Origin: Bacillus safensis
GTDB taxonomy: Bacteria > Bacillota > Bacilli > Bacillales > Bacillaceae
Direction: 5' to 3'
DNA length: 64,000 nucleotides
Assembly (NCBI GenBank): GCA_030159235.1
Contig: BSBG01000002.1
Span: forward strand, 434,001 to 498,000
Position numbers and translations under genes: made by a program. The number at the start of each line of letters is the position of its first letter. Within the stretch, counting starts at the first letter, position 1. Under the pieces are notes generated by a model, which did not search any database, had not been told where the DNA came from, and saw only the letters and a program-made list of their open reading frames with translations. This document shows, piece by piece, positions 28,089 to 38,162 of this stretch.

Positions 28089-28691
28089 CTTATCTGTATG
28101 TTCCCATTCATTTAATATGTTCTGCAATTGCTTTCTGATAAAAGCGATATCTTGTGTGTTCTCTATCACGCGGTCTGCTTTTTTGCATTTCTCCTCAAGA
28201 GGCTGCTGAGAGTGAATACGATTCAGCGCTTCTTCCTCGCTGAGATCATTTCGTTTCATGAGCCGCGATAGCTGCAATGCAGGCGTAGTATAGACCACAA
28301 TGATGCGGTCGACAAGACTTTCCAGCTGACTTTCAAATAAAAGCGGGATATCAAGAACGACGAAGGTTTCTTGCTGCTCAATCCCTTCATCTCGCTGTTT
28401 GAGCATTTCCTTTCTCACTTCTGGATGAACAATCGCATTCAGCTGCTTTCTTTTCTCTTCATCAGAAAAAATAATGGCTCCAAGCCGCTGCCGGTTCAGC
28501 TCCCCATTTGGCAGGAGGACTTCCTCACCAAAGGTTTGAACGATCTGATGAAGAGCTGGTGTTCCTTTGGCAACCGCTTCTTTTGCAATGACATCTGCGT
28601 CTACAACCCGGATGCCCTGCTCTTTAATCATTTGCGAGACGGTGCTTTTTCCGCTAGCAATCCCGCCTGTTAATCCAATGACAAGCGTCAA
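28086..28691 (-). CDS. coaE: Dephospho-CoA kinase
   Basis: 201 residues from a TTG at 28691 that lies seven bases behind GGAGG; this gives [17 protein letters not shown], the CoaE N-terminus with the P-loop at about 9-17. The longer open frame adds 11 residues lacking family similarity. Other marks: [19 protein letters not shown] and [10 protein letters not shown], the lid and CoA-binding segments. It catalyses the last step of CoA synthesis. Starts 13 bp after ytaF. Confidence 0.95.
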   Translation of the reverse strand: MTLVIGLTGGIASGKSTVSQMIKEQGIRVVDADVIAKEAVAKGTPALHQIVQTFGEEVLLPNGELNRQRLGAIIFSDEEKRKQLNAIVHPEVRKEMLKQRDEGIEQQETFVVLDIPLLFESQLESLVDRIIVVYTTPALQLSRLMKRNDLSEEEALNRIHSQQPLEEKCKKADRVIENTQDIAFIRKQLQNILNEWEHTDK

Positions 28692-28704
28692 TTGATTTCC
28701 TCCT

Positions 28705-29337
28705 TTACAGCTTCCACACCCCAATTACTATGAGCAGAAGCCCTGGTAAGCATGCAAGTTTATCGATCCAGCGCCAATTTGCCAAGTAATGACCGGCACG
28801 GAGCCCGATACATACAAAGAGTGAGCTCATCACGGCCACCGTGATACTCATGACAATTGGAGAAAAGCCTAGAATCGCAGCGCCAATTCCTGCGCCAAAT
28901 GCATCAATGGATAAAGCAATCCCAAGAAATACCGCTTCTATTCCATTAATCGTCCCAGAACGGTCAATATCTGCACTTGTCGGCTTTCGCAAAATTTGAA
29001 TGACAAGACCAAGCGATTGCACTTCCACATTGAGCAATGTCTTTTCATGAAGAAGCAAATCACGTTCTTTCGCTGGTCTGTAAAATTGATAAAGAACCCA
29101 AAGTCCAATGGCGATCAAAATGCCTCCACCAAGTTTATCGGTCACTGAGACAGGGAGGAAAGTCGTCAGCAGGCTGCCAATCAGCATGGAAATGAGCAGC
29201 ACAATCCCTGAACAGCATGCAATAATGACAATAGCTTTAAATGGAATTCTCATTTTACGAAGCCCATACGTAAAGCCGACAGAAAAGCTGTCAATGCTGA
29301 CTGCAATAGCTAAAAACAGGAGCGAAATCGAAATCAT
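28705..29337 (-). CDS. ytaF: Sporulation membrane protein YtaF (MntP-like)
   Basis: 210 residues with six hydrophobic segments in two repeats, each opening with an IALSIDxFGxG-type motif ([17 protein letters not shown] near 11-27; [18 protein letters not shown] near 138-155). This is the Mn exporter-like MntP/DUF204 fold; YtaF orthologues form a spore-specific subfamily. Between the repeats is a polar insert ([18 protein letters not shown]). Transported substrate not known. The ATG at 29337 has AAAGGAAGAG upstream, behind a strong hairpin. Confidence 0.85.
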   Translation of the reverse strand: MISISLLFLAIAVSIDSFSVGFTYGLRKMRIPFKAIVIIACCSGIVLLISMLIGSLLTTFLPVSVTDKLGGGILIAIGLWVLYQFYRPAKERDLLLHEKTLLNVEVQSLGLVIQILRKPTSADIDRSGTINGIEAVFLGIALSIDAFGAGIGAAILGFSPIVMSITVAVMSSLFVCIGLRAGHYLANWRWIDKLACLPGLLLIVIGVWKL

Positions 29338-29374
29338 ACCTGAACTCTTCCTTTCTGTTCATGCAACGATGATC

Positions 29375-29402
29375 AAGAGTCCCTAGGCGTCCTTAGACTC
29401 TT
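29375..29402 (-). repeat. Hairpin in the ytaF leader
   Basis: AAGAGTC with inner CTAAGG pairs with CCTAG and GACTCTT, about 11 bp in total. It is followed by GATCATCG, not T, so it is not a simple terminator. It lies 38 bp ahead of ytaF. Confidence 0.5.
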
Positions 29403-29514
29403 CTTCACTATATGAAGAGCAGGTGGGCTGTGTGTCAGTCTACACCTTGCTGAAAAATGAATGTTTTTTATCGTATGCATTGCAAAAAGGAAGCATGCGG
29501 ATGGCTGATTTTTA

Positions 29515-30345
29515 TTAAGGACGTTTTTGGCAGGTCACACAAAAATGAGTCCCGCGCCCTCCGACTACTGTTTTCTCAATGATGCTTCCGCATGTTTGGC
29601 AAGGCTCTCCCCGCCGGTCATACACAAGAAGCTGCAGTTGAAATGTTCCAATATCGCCTTGTGAATTGATATATGAACGAATCGTACTTCCTCCTGCATC
29701 TACCGCTACTTGAAGCGTATCTACAATTTGCCTATGAAGCACTTTGCAGGACTCAAGGCTGAGCTGATTCGCTTTTGTTTCTGGATGAATGCCTGATTTA
29801 AATAGGACCTCATCCACATAAATATTACCAAGTCCCACGACAATCTTTTGATCAAGCAGCGCTGTTTTGACGACGCGTGCTGTTTTTTTCAGCTGCTCCC
29901 ATAAATATTCCGGAGTGAATTGTTCAGCAAATGGCTCATAACCCAGCTGTGAAAGCGGAAGTTCCTTTTCCTCTTCACCTGGCTGAAATAAATGCATCGT
30001 GCCAAATTTGCGCACATCATGATACCGAAGCTCCGTACCATCTGTAAACGTAAAGACGACATGGACATGTTTATCATATGGCTCATGTGCTTCATGTACA
30101 CGGTATTTCCCTTCCATCCTTAAATGAGAGACCATCACATAGTGGTCTAAATGAAAGAGTAAGAACTTCCCTCTTCTTTCAATGGTTTGTATCGTTTCTC
30201 CTACCATCCTTCTTGCGAACTCTTCCGGCTCCCCAGGACGTTTGATGATATTTGGCCATTTGATGTCGACCGTTTCAATCGTTTTTCCTTCGACTAACCG
30301 CTTGAGAGTGCGCCGGACGGTTTCAACTTCTGGTAATTCCGGCAT
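29515..30345 (-). CDS. mutM: Formamidopyrimidine-DNA glycosylase (Fpg, MutM)
   Basis: 276 residues from the ATG at 30345, with GGAGC repeats ahead. The start is fixed by chemistry: the N-terminal Pro after Met removal is the catalytic Schiff-base residue (MPELPEVETVRR) with Glu3 beside it; 22 open codons upstream must be excluded. Lys of the GKFLLF segment, the H2TH domain (about 135-225) and the C-terminal zinc finger (CQTCGSII ... FCVTCQK) are complete. It removes 8-oxoguanine and formamidopyrimidines. Twenty-five bp behind polA, same transcript. Confidence 0.96.
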   Translation of the reverse strand: MPELPEVETVRRTLKRLVEGKTIETVDIKWPNIIKRPGEPEEFARRMVGETIQTIERRGKFLLFHLDHYVMVSHLRMEGKYRVHEAHEPYDKHVHVVFTFTDGTELRYHDVRKFGTMHLFQPGEEEKELPLSQLGYEPFAEQFTPEYLWEQLKKTARVVKTALLDQKIVVGLGNIYVDEVLFKSGIHPETKANQLSLESCKVLHRQIVDTLQVAVDAGGSTIRSYINSQGDIGTFQLQLLVYDRRGEPCQTCGSIIEKTVVGGRGTHFCVTCQKRP

Positions 30346-30370
30346 GCTCCTCGCTCCTTTTTTCTCTCTA

Positions 30371-33010
30371 TTATTTTGCGTCGTACCAAGATGGGCCTGA
30401 AGCATAATCAACTTTTAGCGGCACATCCAGCTGAAGGGCATTTTCCATGACTTCAGGAACAATTTTTTCGAGTATGGCTATTTCTTCTTTTGGCGCTTCG
30501 AAGATCAGTTCATCGTGCACCTGTAATAAAAGATTTGCCTGCAAGTTTTCTTCTTTTAATTTTCTCGCCATATCAATCATGGCTTTTTTAATAATATCAG
30601 CAGCACTGCCTTGGATCGGTGTGTTCATGGCTGTTCGTTCGGCAAAGCTTTTGATATTAAAATTGCGGCTTGTGATATCCGGAATATACCGTCTGCGTTT
30701 GAGAAGCGTCGTGACATAGCCTTTTTGTTTTGCTTCCTGCACGATCTCTTCCATATAGGTTTTCACGCCTTTAAAGCTTGTTAAATAGCGCTCGATAAAG
30801 GCAGCTGCTTCTTTTCTTGTGATCCCAAGGTTTTGAGATAATCCATAGTCACTGATTCCATATACAATACCAAAGTTTACAGCCTTGGCTTGTCTTCTCA
30901 TAGAGGAAGTCACTTCTTCTTCTGAAACATGGAACACATCCATTGCCGTCTTCGTGTGAATGTCCATATCTTGCGTAAACGCTTCGATCAAGTTCTCATC
31001 CTGAGAAATATGAGCGAGCACACGAAGCTCAATTTGTGAATAGTCGGCAGCAAACATGAGCCAGCCTTCTTTTGATGGAACGAATGCTTGACGAATCTTT
31101 CGTCCTTCCTCTAAACGAATCGGAATGTTTTGAAGGTTTGGATCTGTTGAGCTTAGTCTTCCTGTTTGCGTGAGCGCTTGATTAAATCTTGTATGAACTC
31201 TATGGGTATCCTTACGCGTTACTTTCATTAAACCTTCTACATAGGTCGATTGCAGCTTTCCAATTTGGCGGTAATGCAGAATGGACCGAATGATTTCGTG
31301 TTTATCTTCAAGCTTTTCAAGAACATCCGCAGATGTGGAGTAGCCTGTTTTTGTCTTTTTGATAATCGGAAGACCTAATTTTTCAAAAAGAATCACACCG
31401 AGCTGTTTAGGCGAATTGATGTTAAACGTTTCTCCTGCTAAGCGGTGAATGGTTTCTTCATATTCTTTGAGCTTCTTCGTTAATTCTTCACCCATCTTCT
31501 CTAGACGCTCAATATCTACCTTTACTCCAAGGGATTCCATTTCACCTAAGATGAGGGCAAGCGGGAGCTCTAAGTCTTCATACAGTTCATGCTGATCATT
31601 TTTTTCTAACGCTTCAAGTGTTAAATCATGCAGAGCAGAGATTGCCGCAGCTTTCCGTCCAAGATGTTCCTTCAGTTCATCTTCAGGTGGAATCGCCTGC
31701 TTTGCCCCTTTTCCGTACACTTTTTCATCAGAAAGAGCGATATTGAGGCCATATTCCTTCGCTACACTTGCAATATCCTCATAGGATTTCTGAGGGTTGA
31801 CGACATAAGAGGCGAGCAGGACATCATTATCGACACCTTTTAGATCGACATCATGCCATCTAAGGGCGACAACTGCTCTTTTTGAATCAAAGACCCATTT
31901 CTTCTTCGTTTCATCCTGTGCCCATTGTTTGAACGCGTCTGATTGAAGTGCATCTTCTTTTGTGATAAAAAACGCACCGTTTTCATTATGGATCGCAAAA
32001 CCGATCAAATCCGCTTCATGATAATTATCTCCAAGCTGCTCTACCACAAGGGCGGCATGATCTGTCAGCATCTCATCTGTTACATCTGTCATTTTTTTCA
32101 CTTCTAATGCTTCTACTTCGACCTGTTCACCTGTATCTGGTGCTTCTCCTAGACGCTCTAGCAGCGTTTGAAAGCCCAGCTCTTTATAAAGAGAGATCAC
32201 TTGCTCCATGTGAGGGCCTTCATATGCGAGATCCTTACTTGATACATCAAGCGGCGCTTCTATGAGAATCGTCGCCAATTCCTTACTCATTAACGCTTGC
32301 TCTTGATGTTCTTCAAGCTTCTCCTTAAGTTTTTTTCCGCTGACTTCGTCAATATGTTCAAGCAGGTTTTCAACTGTTTCAAACTGCTTTAACAATTTAA
32401 TCGCTGTTTTTTCACCTACACCTGGCACTCCTGGGATATTATCAGAGGAATCTCCCATCAAGCCTTTCATATCGATGATTTGATCTGGACGAAGGCCATA
32501 TTTCTCTTCAATATGAGCCGGTGTGTAATATTCGACTTCTGTGATGCCTTTTTTCGTAATAGCCACCGTCGTATGATCTGTTGAGAGTTGCGTTAAGTCC
32601 TTATCTCCTGAGAAAATTTTGACTTCAAAGCCGTCTTTTTCTGCCTCCACAGCCAATGTACCGATAATATCATCTGCCTCATATTGAGGAAGCTCGTACC
32701 TTTTCACCTGATAGGCATCTAATAGTTCACGAATGAACGGCATTTGTTCTGACAGCTCTGGCGGTGTTTTTTGTCTTCCGCCTTTATATTCTTTAAATGT
32801 CTCGTGGCGGAATGTTGTTTTTCCCGCATCAAATGCGACGAGCATATGGGTTGGCTTCTCGTCCTCCAGCATCTTCATCAGAATCATCGCAAAGCCATAA
32901 ATGGCATTTGTATGTACGCCTTTATCATTTGATAATAGCGGCAAAGCAAAAAAGGCTCGATAAGCGAGACTGTTTCCATCCACTAGTACTAATTTCTTTT
33001 TGTCTGTCAT
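30371..33010 (-). CDS. polA: DNA polymerase I
   Basis: 879 residues (B. subtilis PolA 880). The N-terminal 5' nuclease (about 1-300; LVDGNSLAYRAFFALP, GDKDLTQL, GDSSDNIPGVPGVGEKTA) removes RNA primers. The middle 3'-5' exonuclease-like domain keeps the fold but lacks the DxE metal motif, as in other Bacillus PolI, so proofreading is not expected. Family A motifs follow: DYSQIELRV (A), RRQAKAVNFGIVYG (B) and QVHDELIFE (C). It fills Okazaki and repair gaps. It leads polA-mutM, with fpg-type repair partners downstream. Confidence 0.97.
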   Translation of the reverse strand: MTDKKKLVLVDGNSLAYRAFFALPLLSNDKGVHTNAIYGFAMILMKMLEDEKPTHMLVAFDAGKTTFRHETFKEYKGGRQKTPPELSEQMPFIRELLDAYQVKRYELPQYEADDIIGTLAVEAEKDGFEVKIFSGDKDLTQLSTDHTTVAITKKGITEVEYYTPAHIEEKYGLRPDQIIDMKGLMGDSSDNIPGVPGVGEKTAIKLLKQFETVENLLEHIDEVSGKKLKEKLEEHQEQALMSKELATILIEAPLDVSSKDLAYEGPHMEQVISLYKELGFQTLLERLGEAPDTGEQVEVEALEVKKMTDVTDEMLTDHAALVVEQLGDNYHEADLIGFAIHNENGAFFITKEDALQSDAFKQWAQDETKKKWVFDSKRAVVALRWHDVDLKGVDNDVLLASYVVNPQKSYEDIASVAKEYGLNIALSDEKVYGKGAKQAIPPEDELKEHLGRKAAAISALHDLTLEALEKNDQHELYEDLELPLALILGEMESLGVKVDIERLEKMGEELTKKLKEYEETIHRLAGETFNINSPKQLGVILFEKLGLPIIKKTKTGYSTSADVLEKLEDKHEIIRSILHYRQIGKLQSTYVEGLMKVTRKDTHRVHTRFNQALTQTGRLSSTDPNLQNIPIRLEEGRKIRQAFVPSKEGWLMFAADYSQIELRVLAHISQDENLIEAFTQDMDIHTKTAMDVFHVSEEEVTSSMRRQAKAVNFGIVYGISDYGLSQNLGITRKEAAAFIERYLTSFKGVKTYMEEIVQEAKQKGYVTTLLKRRRYIPDITSRNFNIKSFAERTAMNTPIQGSAADIIKKAMIDMARKLKEENLQANLLLQVHDELIFEAPKEEIAILEKIVPEVMENALQLDVPLKVDYASGPSWYDAK

Positions 33011-33112
33011 GTTTTAATCCTCCATCGGCTGAGCCATTCCAGCCGTCTCTTTCACACATTGTATCATCATTTTATCAAAGTTTATTTTGAAAAGAAAATA
33101 GTCGAACCCGCA

Positions 33113-33150
33113 TAAAAAAAGGGACGAAAACAACAAGTGTTTTCGTCCTT
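33113..33150 (-). terminator. Terminator in the phoR-polA gap
   Basis: Stem GGGACGAAAAC / GTTTTCGTCC (one bulge) and seven T on the minus strand. Ends phoPR or any short transcript starting after phoR. A second stem, GGATGAA / TTCATCC (33167-33190), lies just upstream of it. Confidence 0.88.
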
Positions 33151-33201
33151 CCAAAATTGGCTCCTTGGATGAAGGGGTTCCTATTCATCCTACCAATGAT
33201 T

Positions 33202-33240
33202 GTTTAACTAAACATGAATTCATTGTAAAGATCATGTAAA
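33202..33240 (-). promoter_or_regulatory. Candidate PhoP box downstream of phoR
   Basis: Four hexamers on the minus strand in exact 11-bp phase: TTTACA (33235-33240), TTTACA (33224-33229), TTCATG (33213-33218), TTAAAC (33202-33207). PhoP dimers bind TT(A/T/C)ACA-like repeats with this spacing. TAGGAT nine bases further could be a -10. Confidence 0.5.
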
Positions 33241-33265
33241 TTTTAACGTGACTTTCCTTTTTTCT

Positions 33266-35008
33266 CTATTTTGATTTCAGGCTCACTGTAAAAGTCGTTC
33301 CTTTGCCCTGTTTGCTATGGACTGAAATCGTCCCTTCATGCGCCTCCACAAGGTGTTTGACAATGGCAAGACCGAGCCCTGTACCGCCTGAATTTCTACT
33401 TCTATCTTTATCAATTCGATAAAATCTCTCAAATATTCTTGGAATCTCACTTTTCTTCATACCGATTCCGGTATCTGCTATATCAAATTCATAGGCGCCT
33501 TTCCGCGGCCTTGCCGAGATGGTGACACTCCCTCCCTCTGGGGTATAGGTAAGAGCATTATTCACGAGATTGAGGAAGATTTGCTTTAATCTCAGCGGGT
33601 CTGCCATCACATAGACCGGCTCTTTCGGGACACGCACTTGTAATTGAATCCCTTTTTCGGCGGCCTTTTGTTTTAATAGCACTTCAATCTCTTGAATGAT
33701 TTCTGTTGCATTGGCGTCTTGAATGTTCAGTTTGAAATGCTGCTGTTCAATTTTAGAAAGATCGAGTAAATCTTGTATGAGAGTTTCTAATCGGACACTC
33801 TCTTTTAGAATAATTGAAAGGAATTGCGTCAGCGCTTCTTTATCATCAATCGCTCCATCAAGAAGAGTTTCGGAGAACCCTTTAATTGATGTAATCGGTG
33901 TCTTTAATTCGTGAGATACATTAGCGACAAAGTCTTTTCGCATCTGCTCCAGCTGCTTTGTTTCTGTCACATCATGAAATACAAGGACAATTCCTTTCCA
34001 TTCATCGTCTGTACTTAAAATGGGGACACCATCCACTTGGAAATAGCGGCGTTCAATCTCCACAGCTAGCCTTAAAAACTTTCGCACCTTCGTTTCCGTC
34101 ATAAAAATTTCGTCAATCAGCTCAATAATTTCTTCATGTGTAAACGCTTCATGATACAGCTTGTGCATGTAAATATGCTTTTGTACCTTAAACTGCTTAC
34201 GAAAGGTTCGATTGACTAGGTTGATATAACCCATTTTATCAATCAAAATAATTCCTGCTCCGATGTTTTCAATGACTGTTTGCAGTCGGTCTCGCTGCAT
34301 TTCACCAGTGCTTGTCATTTCTTGAAGGCTTTCTGCCAGTCGCTTCATGGATGTATTAAGCTCACTTGTTTCAATCATCAGCTCTTCATAATGATTCGTA
34401 TCATAGTTCCCGCGTTCCAGCTGTTTGGCTACCTTTGTGGCATAATCTATCGGTTTTACATATTTCATCGACATGCGGTATCCAAAGAAAACGATCATAA
34501 TAATCGCAGAGCCAAGGCAAACGGCTAATGCGAGCCATAGCTGGCCGTCAATTTCGTTTAAAGGCTGGAATGGCGCATGGAGAAATAAATAGCCCGCCGG
34601 TTCGTTTTGTTTCAGGATAGGAACTGCGTAATGAAACAGCGCGTCCTTCTCATCCTCAATGACGACTCCTTTTGTTTGAAGACGTTCATTGTTCAGCGTG
34701 TTTTGAATAATGGCCTTTTGCTCTGCTTGACCCGTTGTATGTATCATATTCCCCTTCAGGTCCACAATCGACGCATTCATATCGAAATGCTGCTTTGCCT
34801 GATTAAGGATCTCTTTGTTTTGCTTCGCCTGCAGATCATCAGCATCCATGGAAGAAAGAAGAAAGCTCGATTCATTTTCCATTCGTTCCGTTAATTTTGT
34901 TTCATAGAAAACATGGAACATGTGATCCAAAAAAAGGCCGAGTGCAGCAAACACAATAAAAAGGAGAAAAATAAGTCCCGAAAACAGGCGGGTTCTCATT
35001 TTACTCAT
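33266..35008 (-). CDS. phoR: Phosphate-starvation sensor kinase PhoR
   Basis: 580 residues (B. subtilis 579). Topology: N-terminal membrane helix (about 7-30), an extracytoplasmic sensor (about 31-150), a second helix (about 152-175), a HAMP region, a PAS domain (about 245-340), then HisKA with the phosphorylated His in FVANVSHELKTPITSI (near 355) and HATPase_c motifs (FLNLVNNALTYT, ADTGIGM, GGTGLGLAIV). It phosphorylates PhoP under phosphate limitation. Its ATG overlaps the phoP end by 8 bp, implying coupling. Confidence 0.95.
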   Translation of the reverse strand: MSKMRTRLFSGLIFLLFIVFAALGLFLDHMFHVFYETKLTERMENESSFLLSSMDADDLQAKQNKEILNQAKQHFDMNASIVDLKGNMIHTTGQAEQKAIIQNTLNNERLQTKGVVIEDEKDALFHYAVPILKQNEPAGYLFLHAPFQPLNEIDGQLWLALAVCLGSAIIMIVFFGYRMSMKYVKPIDYATKVAKQLERGNYDTNHYEELMIETSELNTSMKRLAESLQEMTSTGEMQRDRLQTVIENIGAGIILIDKMGYINLVNRTFRKQFKVQKHIYMHKLYHEAFTHEEIIELIDEIFMTETKVRKFLRLAVEIERRYFQVDGVPILSTDDEWKGIVLVFHDVTETKQLEQMRKDFVANVSHELKTPITSIKGFSETLLDGAIDDKEALTQFLSIILKESVRLETLIQDLLDLSKIEQQHFKLNIQDANATEIIQEIEVLLKQKAAEKGIQLQVRVPKEPVYVMADPLRLKQIFLNLVNNALTYTPEGGSVTISARPRKGAYEFDIADTGIGMKKSEIPRIFERFYRIDKDRSRNSGGTGLGLAIVKHLVEAHEGTISVHSKQGKGTTFTVSLKSK

Positions 35009-35729
35009 TTGGCTTAGGCTCCTCCAATTTGTAGCCTAAGCCGCGAATGGTTTTAATGTATATTGGTTTTTTCGTATTTTTTTCAATTTTGTCCCGTAAG
35101 TGGCTGATATGTACATCCACAATACGAGTGTCACCTGCAAAGTCATAATTCCAAACGGCACTTAGCAGTAGATCACGCGTGAGGACACGCCCTTTATGTT
35201 TCGCCAAATAAAGCAGCAGTTCAAATTCCTTTGGCGTAAGCTCTAGACGTTCTTCTTGGAAATAGACTTCGTAGTGTTCTGGTAAAATGCGAAGTTCACC
35301 AATTTTGATTTGGTCTGCAATGATCTCGTCTTTCTCCTCTTGCGTGGGAACAGGCTGAGATTGCTGCGCTCTTCTCAATATGGCTTTTACCCGAGCACCC
35401 ACTTCTCTAGGACTGAATGGCTTTGTCATGTAATCATCGGCTCCAAGTTCAAGGCCGAGCACCTTATCAAATTCATCGTCCTTTGCTGTCAGCATTAAAA
35501 TAGGGAACATCATTTTTTGAATTCTCAGTTGTTTGCACACTTCAATGCCGTCCATCTTTGGAAGCATTAAATCTAATACGATAAGATCAGGCTGTTCACT
35601 TGCTGCTTTTTCAAGCGCTTCTTCCCCGTCTCTTGCTGTGACGACATCATAGCCCGCCCTTTCAAGGTTATAGCTTAGAAGTGTTACAATCGATTCTTCA
35701 TCATCCACAACTAATATTTTTTTATTCAT
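35001..35729 (-). CDS. phoP: Response regulator PhoP
   Basis: 242 residues. OmpR class: receiver domain (1-120) with VDDEES, the phospho-acceptor Asp53 in VLDLMLP and Lys in TKPFSPRE, then a winged-helix DNA-binding domain (about 140-240; LELTPKEFELLLYL, DVHISHLRDKIE, IRGLGYKL). It activates or represses Pho regulon genes by binding 11-bp-phased TTAACA-like repeats. GGAG lies eight bases before the ATG. Two such repeats in its own upstream region suggest autoregulation. Confidence 0.96.
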   Translation of the reverse strand: MNKKILVVDDEESIVTLLSYNLERAGYDVVTARDGEEALEKAASEQPDLIVLDLMLPKMDGIEVCKQLRIQKMMFPILMLTAKDDEFDKVLGLELGADDYMTKPFSPREVGARVKAILRRAQQSQPVPTQEEKDEIIADQIKIGELRILPEHYEVYFQEERLELTPKEFELLLYLAKHKGRVLTRDLLLSAVWNYDFAGDTRIVDVHISHLRDKIEKNTKKPIYIKTIRGLGYKLEEPKPNE

Positions 35730-35813
35730 GTTGTGCCTCCAATTATTGATTTCCCCTGCATCCGGTTTTTTTGTATCTTATGTGAAAAGCGAGAAGTCAT
35801 GCTTTCTCTTTCA

Positions 35814-35830
35814 TTTTAACGAAAGCTTAA
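35814..35830 (-). promoter_or_regulatory. PhoP-box-like repeats upstream of phoP
   Basis: TTAAGC (35825-35830) and TTAAAA (35814-35819) in 11-bp phase on the minus strand; a poorer TTGTCC at 35836-35841 continues the phase. phoPR autoregulation is known in B. subtilis. Confidence 0.5.
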
Positions 35831-35872
35831 CAAGAGGACAATTTAAAATTTCGACAAGGTTTGTTTTGTAAA

Positions 35873-35910
35873 CAAAAAGAAGACCTCTCATAAGAGAAGC
35901 CTTCTTTTTT
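35873..35910 (-). terminator. Terminator of citZ-icd-mdh
   Basis: Stem AGAAGACCTCTC / GAGAAGCCTTCT (two mismatches) with five T on the minus strand, eight bases after the mdh stop. Confidence 0.88.
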
Positions 35911-35917
35911 ATTCATA

Positions 35918-36856
35918 TTAAGACAATACTTTCATGACGTTCTTAACAGATTCAACAGAACGGTCAAGCTGACTTCTTTCTTCTTCTGTCAGTTCAAGCT
36001 CAATGATTTGCTCAAGGCCGTTTCCACCTACGATTGTTGGTACACCAAGGTAAATGCCTTCGTAGCCATATTCACCTTCGAGGTATGCAATCGTTGGCAT
36101 GACACGGCGCTGATCTTTTAGAATCGCCTCAACCATTTCTACTAGTGAAGCAGCAGGTGCATAATAGGCACTACCGTTACCTAATAGGTTCACGATTTCG
36201 CCGCCGCCTTTTCTTGTTCTTTCAACAATCGCATCAATTCGATCTTTTGGAATCAATGTTTCAAGCGGGATACCGCCTGCATAAGAGTAACGAACAAGCG
36301 GAACCATGTCATCGCCATGTCCACCAAGCACAAAGCCCGTCACATCTTTAACAGAGAGGTTTAATTCTTGAGCAACGAACGTACGGAAACGTGCTGTATC
36401 AAGAATGCCCGATTGTCCAATGACTTTTTCTTTTGGTAATCCTGATTCTTTATAAACCGCATATGTCATTGCATCAACAGGGTTTGTTAACACAACAATG
36501 ATTGCTTCTGGAGAATATTTAACGATTTCGCGTGTCACGCTGCGCATGATTTTCTCATTTGTTGACACGAGATCATCACGGCTCATTCCCGGCTTTCTTG
36601 CAATTCCTGCCGTAATGACCACGACATCAGAACCGGCTGTATCTTCGTAGTTAGAAGTGCCTGTAATGTTCGCATCAAAGCCTTGAACAGGGCTTGCTTC
36701 CAGCATATCAAGAGCTTTCCCTTTTGTTGGGTTCTCAAGCTGCGGGATATCGACTAATACGACATCCGCTAATTCTTTTTGAGCTGTTAGAAATGCTGTA
36801 GTTGCTCCGGTAAAACCTGCTCCGATGACAGATACTTTTTTACGCTTATTTGCCAT
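35918..36856 (-). CDS. mdh: Malate dehydrogenase
   Basis: 312 residues, LDH-like malate dehydrogenase of Bacillus type. NAD-binding [13 protein letters not shown] near 10-22 with Asp36 for NAD ribose; substrate Arg residues in [13 protein letters not shown] (Arg87, Arg93) that favour oxaloacetate over pyruvate; catalytic His180 in [10 protein letters not shown]. It oxidises malate to oxaloacetate in the TCA cycle. Last gene of citZ-icd-mdh, 34 bp after icd, and followed by a terminator. Confidence 0.97.
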   Translation of the reverse strand: MANKRKKVSVIGAGFTGATTAFLTAQKELADVVLVDIPQLENPTKGKALDMLEASPVQGFDANITGTSNYEDTAGSDVVVITAGIARKPGMSRDDLVSTNEKIMRSVTREIVKYSPEAIIVVLTNPVDAMTYAVYKESGLPKEKVIGQSGILDTARFRTFVAQELNLSVKDVTGFVLGGHGDDMVPLVRYSYAGGIPLETLIPKDRIDAIVERTRKGGGEIVNLLGNGSAYYAPAASLVEMVEAILKDQRRVMPTIAYLEGEYGYEGIYLGVPTIVGGNGLEQIIELELTEEERSQLDRSVESVKNVMKVLS

Positions 36857-36890
36857 TTCCTTTTTCCCCTTTAACTTTAAAGTTTAAGAA

Positions 36891-38162
36891 TCAAGACAAG
36901 TTTTTGATGAGCTCGTCAGCAAACTCAGAACATTTCACTTCTGTTGCGCCATCCATTAATCTAGCAAAATCGTATGTGACGACTTTAGATTCAATTGTTT
37001 TTTCAACAGATTGAATCACTAGATCAGCTGCTTCCTGCCAGCCTAGGTGCTCAAGTAAAAGCACGCCTGATAGAAGAACAGAAGATGGATTCACTTTATC
37101 AAGACCAGCATATTTTGGTGCTGTTCCGTGAGTCGCTTCAAAAATAGCGTGTCCTGTTTCGTAGTTGATGTTCGCACCTGGTGCGATACCAATTCCACCA
37201 ACCTGTGCTGCAAGTGCATCAGAGATGTAATCTCCATTTAAGTTCATTGTAGCTACAACATCGAACTCAGCTGGACGAGTTAGGATTTGTTGAAGGAAAA
37301 TATCTGCAATGCTGTCTTTGACAATGATTTTGCCAGCAGCTTCTGCTTCACTTTGCGCTTTGTTTGCCGCATCTTTTCCATCTTGTTCTACAATACGATC
37401 ATATTGTGCCCATGTAAAGACCTTGTCGCCAAACTCTTTTTCAGCCACTTCGTAGCCCCAGTTTTTGAAAGCACCTTCTGTAAATTTCATGATGTTTCCT
37501 TTGTGAACAAGCGTCACAGATTTACGGCCTTGGTCAATTGCATATTGGATAGCCGCTCTGACAAGGCGAGATGTTCCCTCTTCAGAAACTGGCTTGATTC
37601 CGATACCTGACGTTTCTGGGAAACGGATTTTGTTCACACCTAATTCGTTTTTCAAGAAGTCGATTAACTTCTTCACTTCGTCTGATCCTTTTGCATACTC
37701 GATTCCAGCATAGATATCCTCTGTGTTCTCACGGAAGATCACCATATCTGTGTCTTCTGGACGTTTCACAGGAGATGGAACACCTTGGAACCAGCGAACT
37801 GGACGTAAGCATGTGAATAAATCTAGCTCTTGTCTAAGTGCCACGTTTAATGAACGGATTCCTCCGCCAATTGGTGTTGTCAGTGGTCCTTTAATCGCAA
37901 TTAAGTATTCACGAATGTCTTCAAGCGTTTGCTCAGGAAGCCACTCTCCAGTTTTATTGTAAGCTTTCTCACCTGCATATACTTCTTTCCAAGTGATTTG
38001 CTTTTCACCTTTATATGCTTTTTCTACTGCTGCTTCAAGTACTCTTGATGCTGCTTTCCAAATGTCAGGACCGATTCCGTCCCCTTCGATAAACGGGATA
38101 ATTGGATTATTTGGTACATTCAATACGCCGCCAGTAACTGTAATTTTTTCGCCTTGTGACAA
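36891..38162 (-). CDS. icd: Isocitrate dehydrogenase (NADP)
   Basis: 423 residues, typical of bacterial NADP-ICDH. Conserved: [13 protein letters not shown] near the N-terminus, the substrate loop [22 protein letters not shown] with the Ser that binds isocitrate, and [26 protein letters not shown] for metal and NADP. Converts isocitrate to 2-oxoglutarate. The start is a TTG at 38162, eight bases behind GGGAGG. It lies 147 bp after citZ, where a stem-loop stands, and it may also be transcribed separately as in B. subtilis. Confidence 0.97.
   Translation of the reverse strand: MSQGEKITVTGGVLNVPNNPIIPFIEGDGIGPDIWKAASRVLEAAVEKAYKGEKQITWKEVYAGEKAYNKTGEWLPEQTLEDIREYLIAIKGPLTTPIGGGIRSLNVALRQELDLFTCLRPVRWFQGVPSPVKRPEDTDMVIFRENTEDIYAGIEYAKGSDEVKKLIDFLKNELGVNKIRFPETSGIGIKPVSEEGTSRLVRAAIQYAIDQGRKSVTLVHKGNIMKFTEGAFKNWGYEVAEKEFGDKVFTWAQYDRIVEQDGKDAANKAQSEAEAAGKIIVKDSIADIFLQQILTRPAEFDVVATMNLNGDYISDALAAQVGGIGIAPGANINYETGHAIFEATHGTAPKYAGLDKVNPSSVLLSGVLLLEHLGWQEAADLVIQSVEKTIESKVVTYDFARLMDGATEVKCSEFADELIKNLS

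Noticed and set aside
33156..33195. The GGATGAA / TTCATCC stem after phoR as part of a riboswitch
   Set aside because: If the candidate PhoP promoter is real, transcription would begin inside this stem; if not, it is only an extra stem before the terminator. No known riboswitch core is visible.
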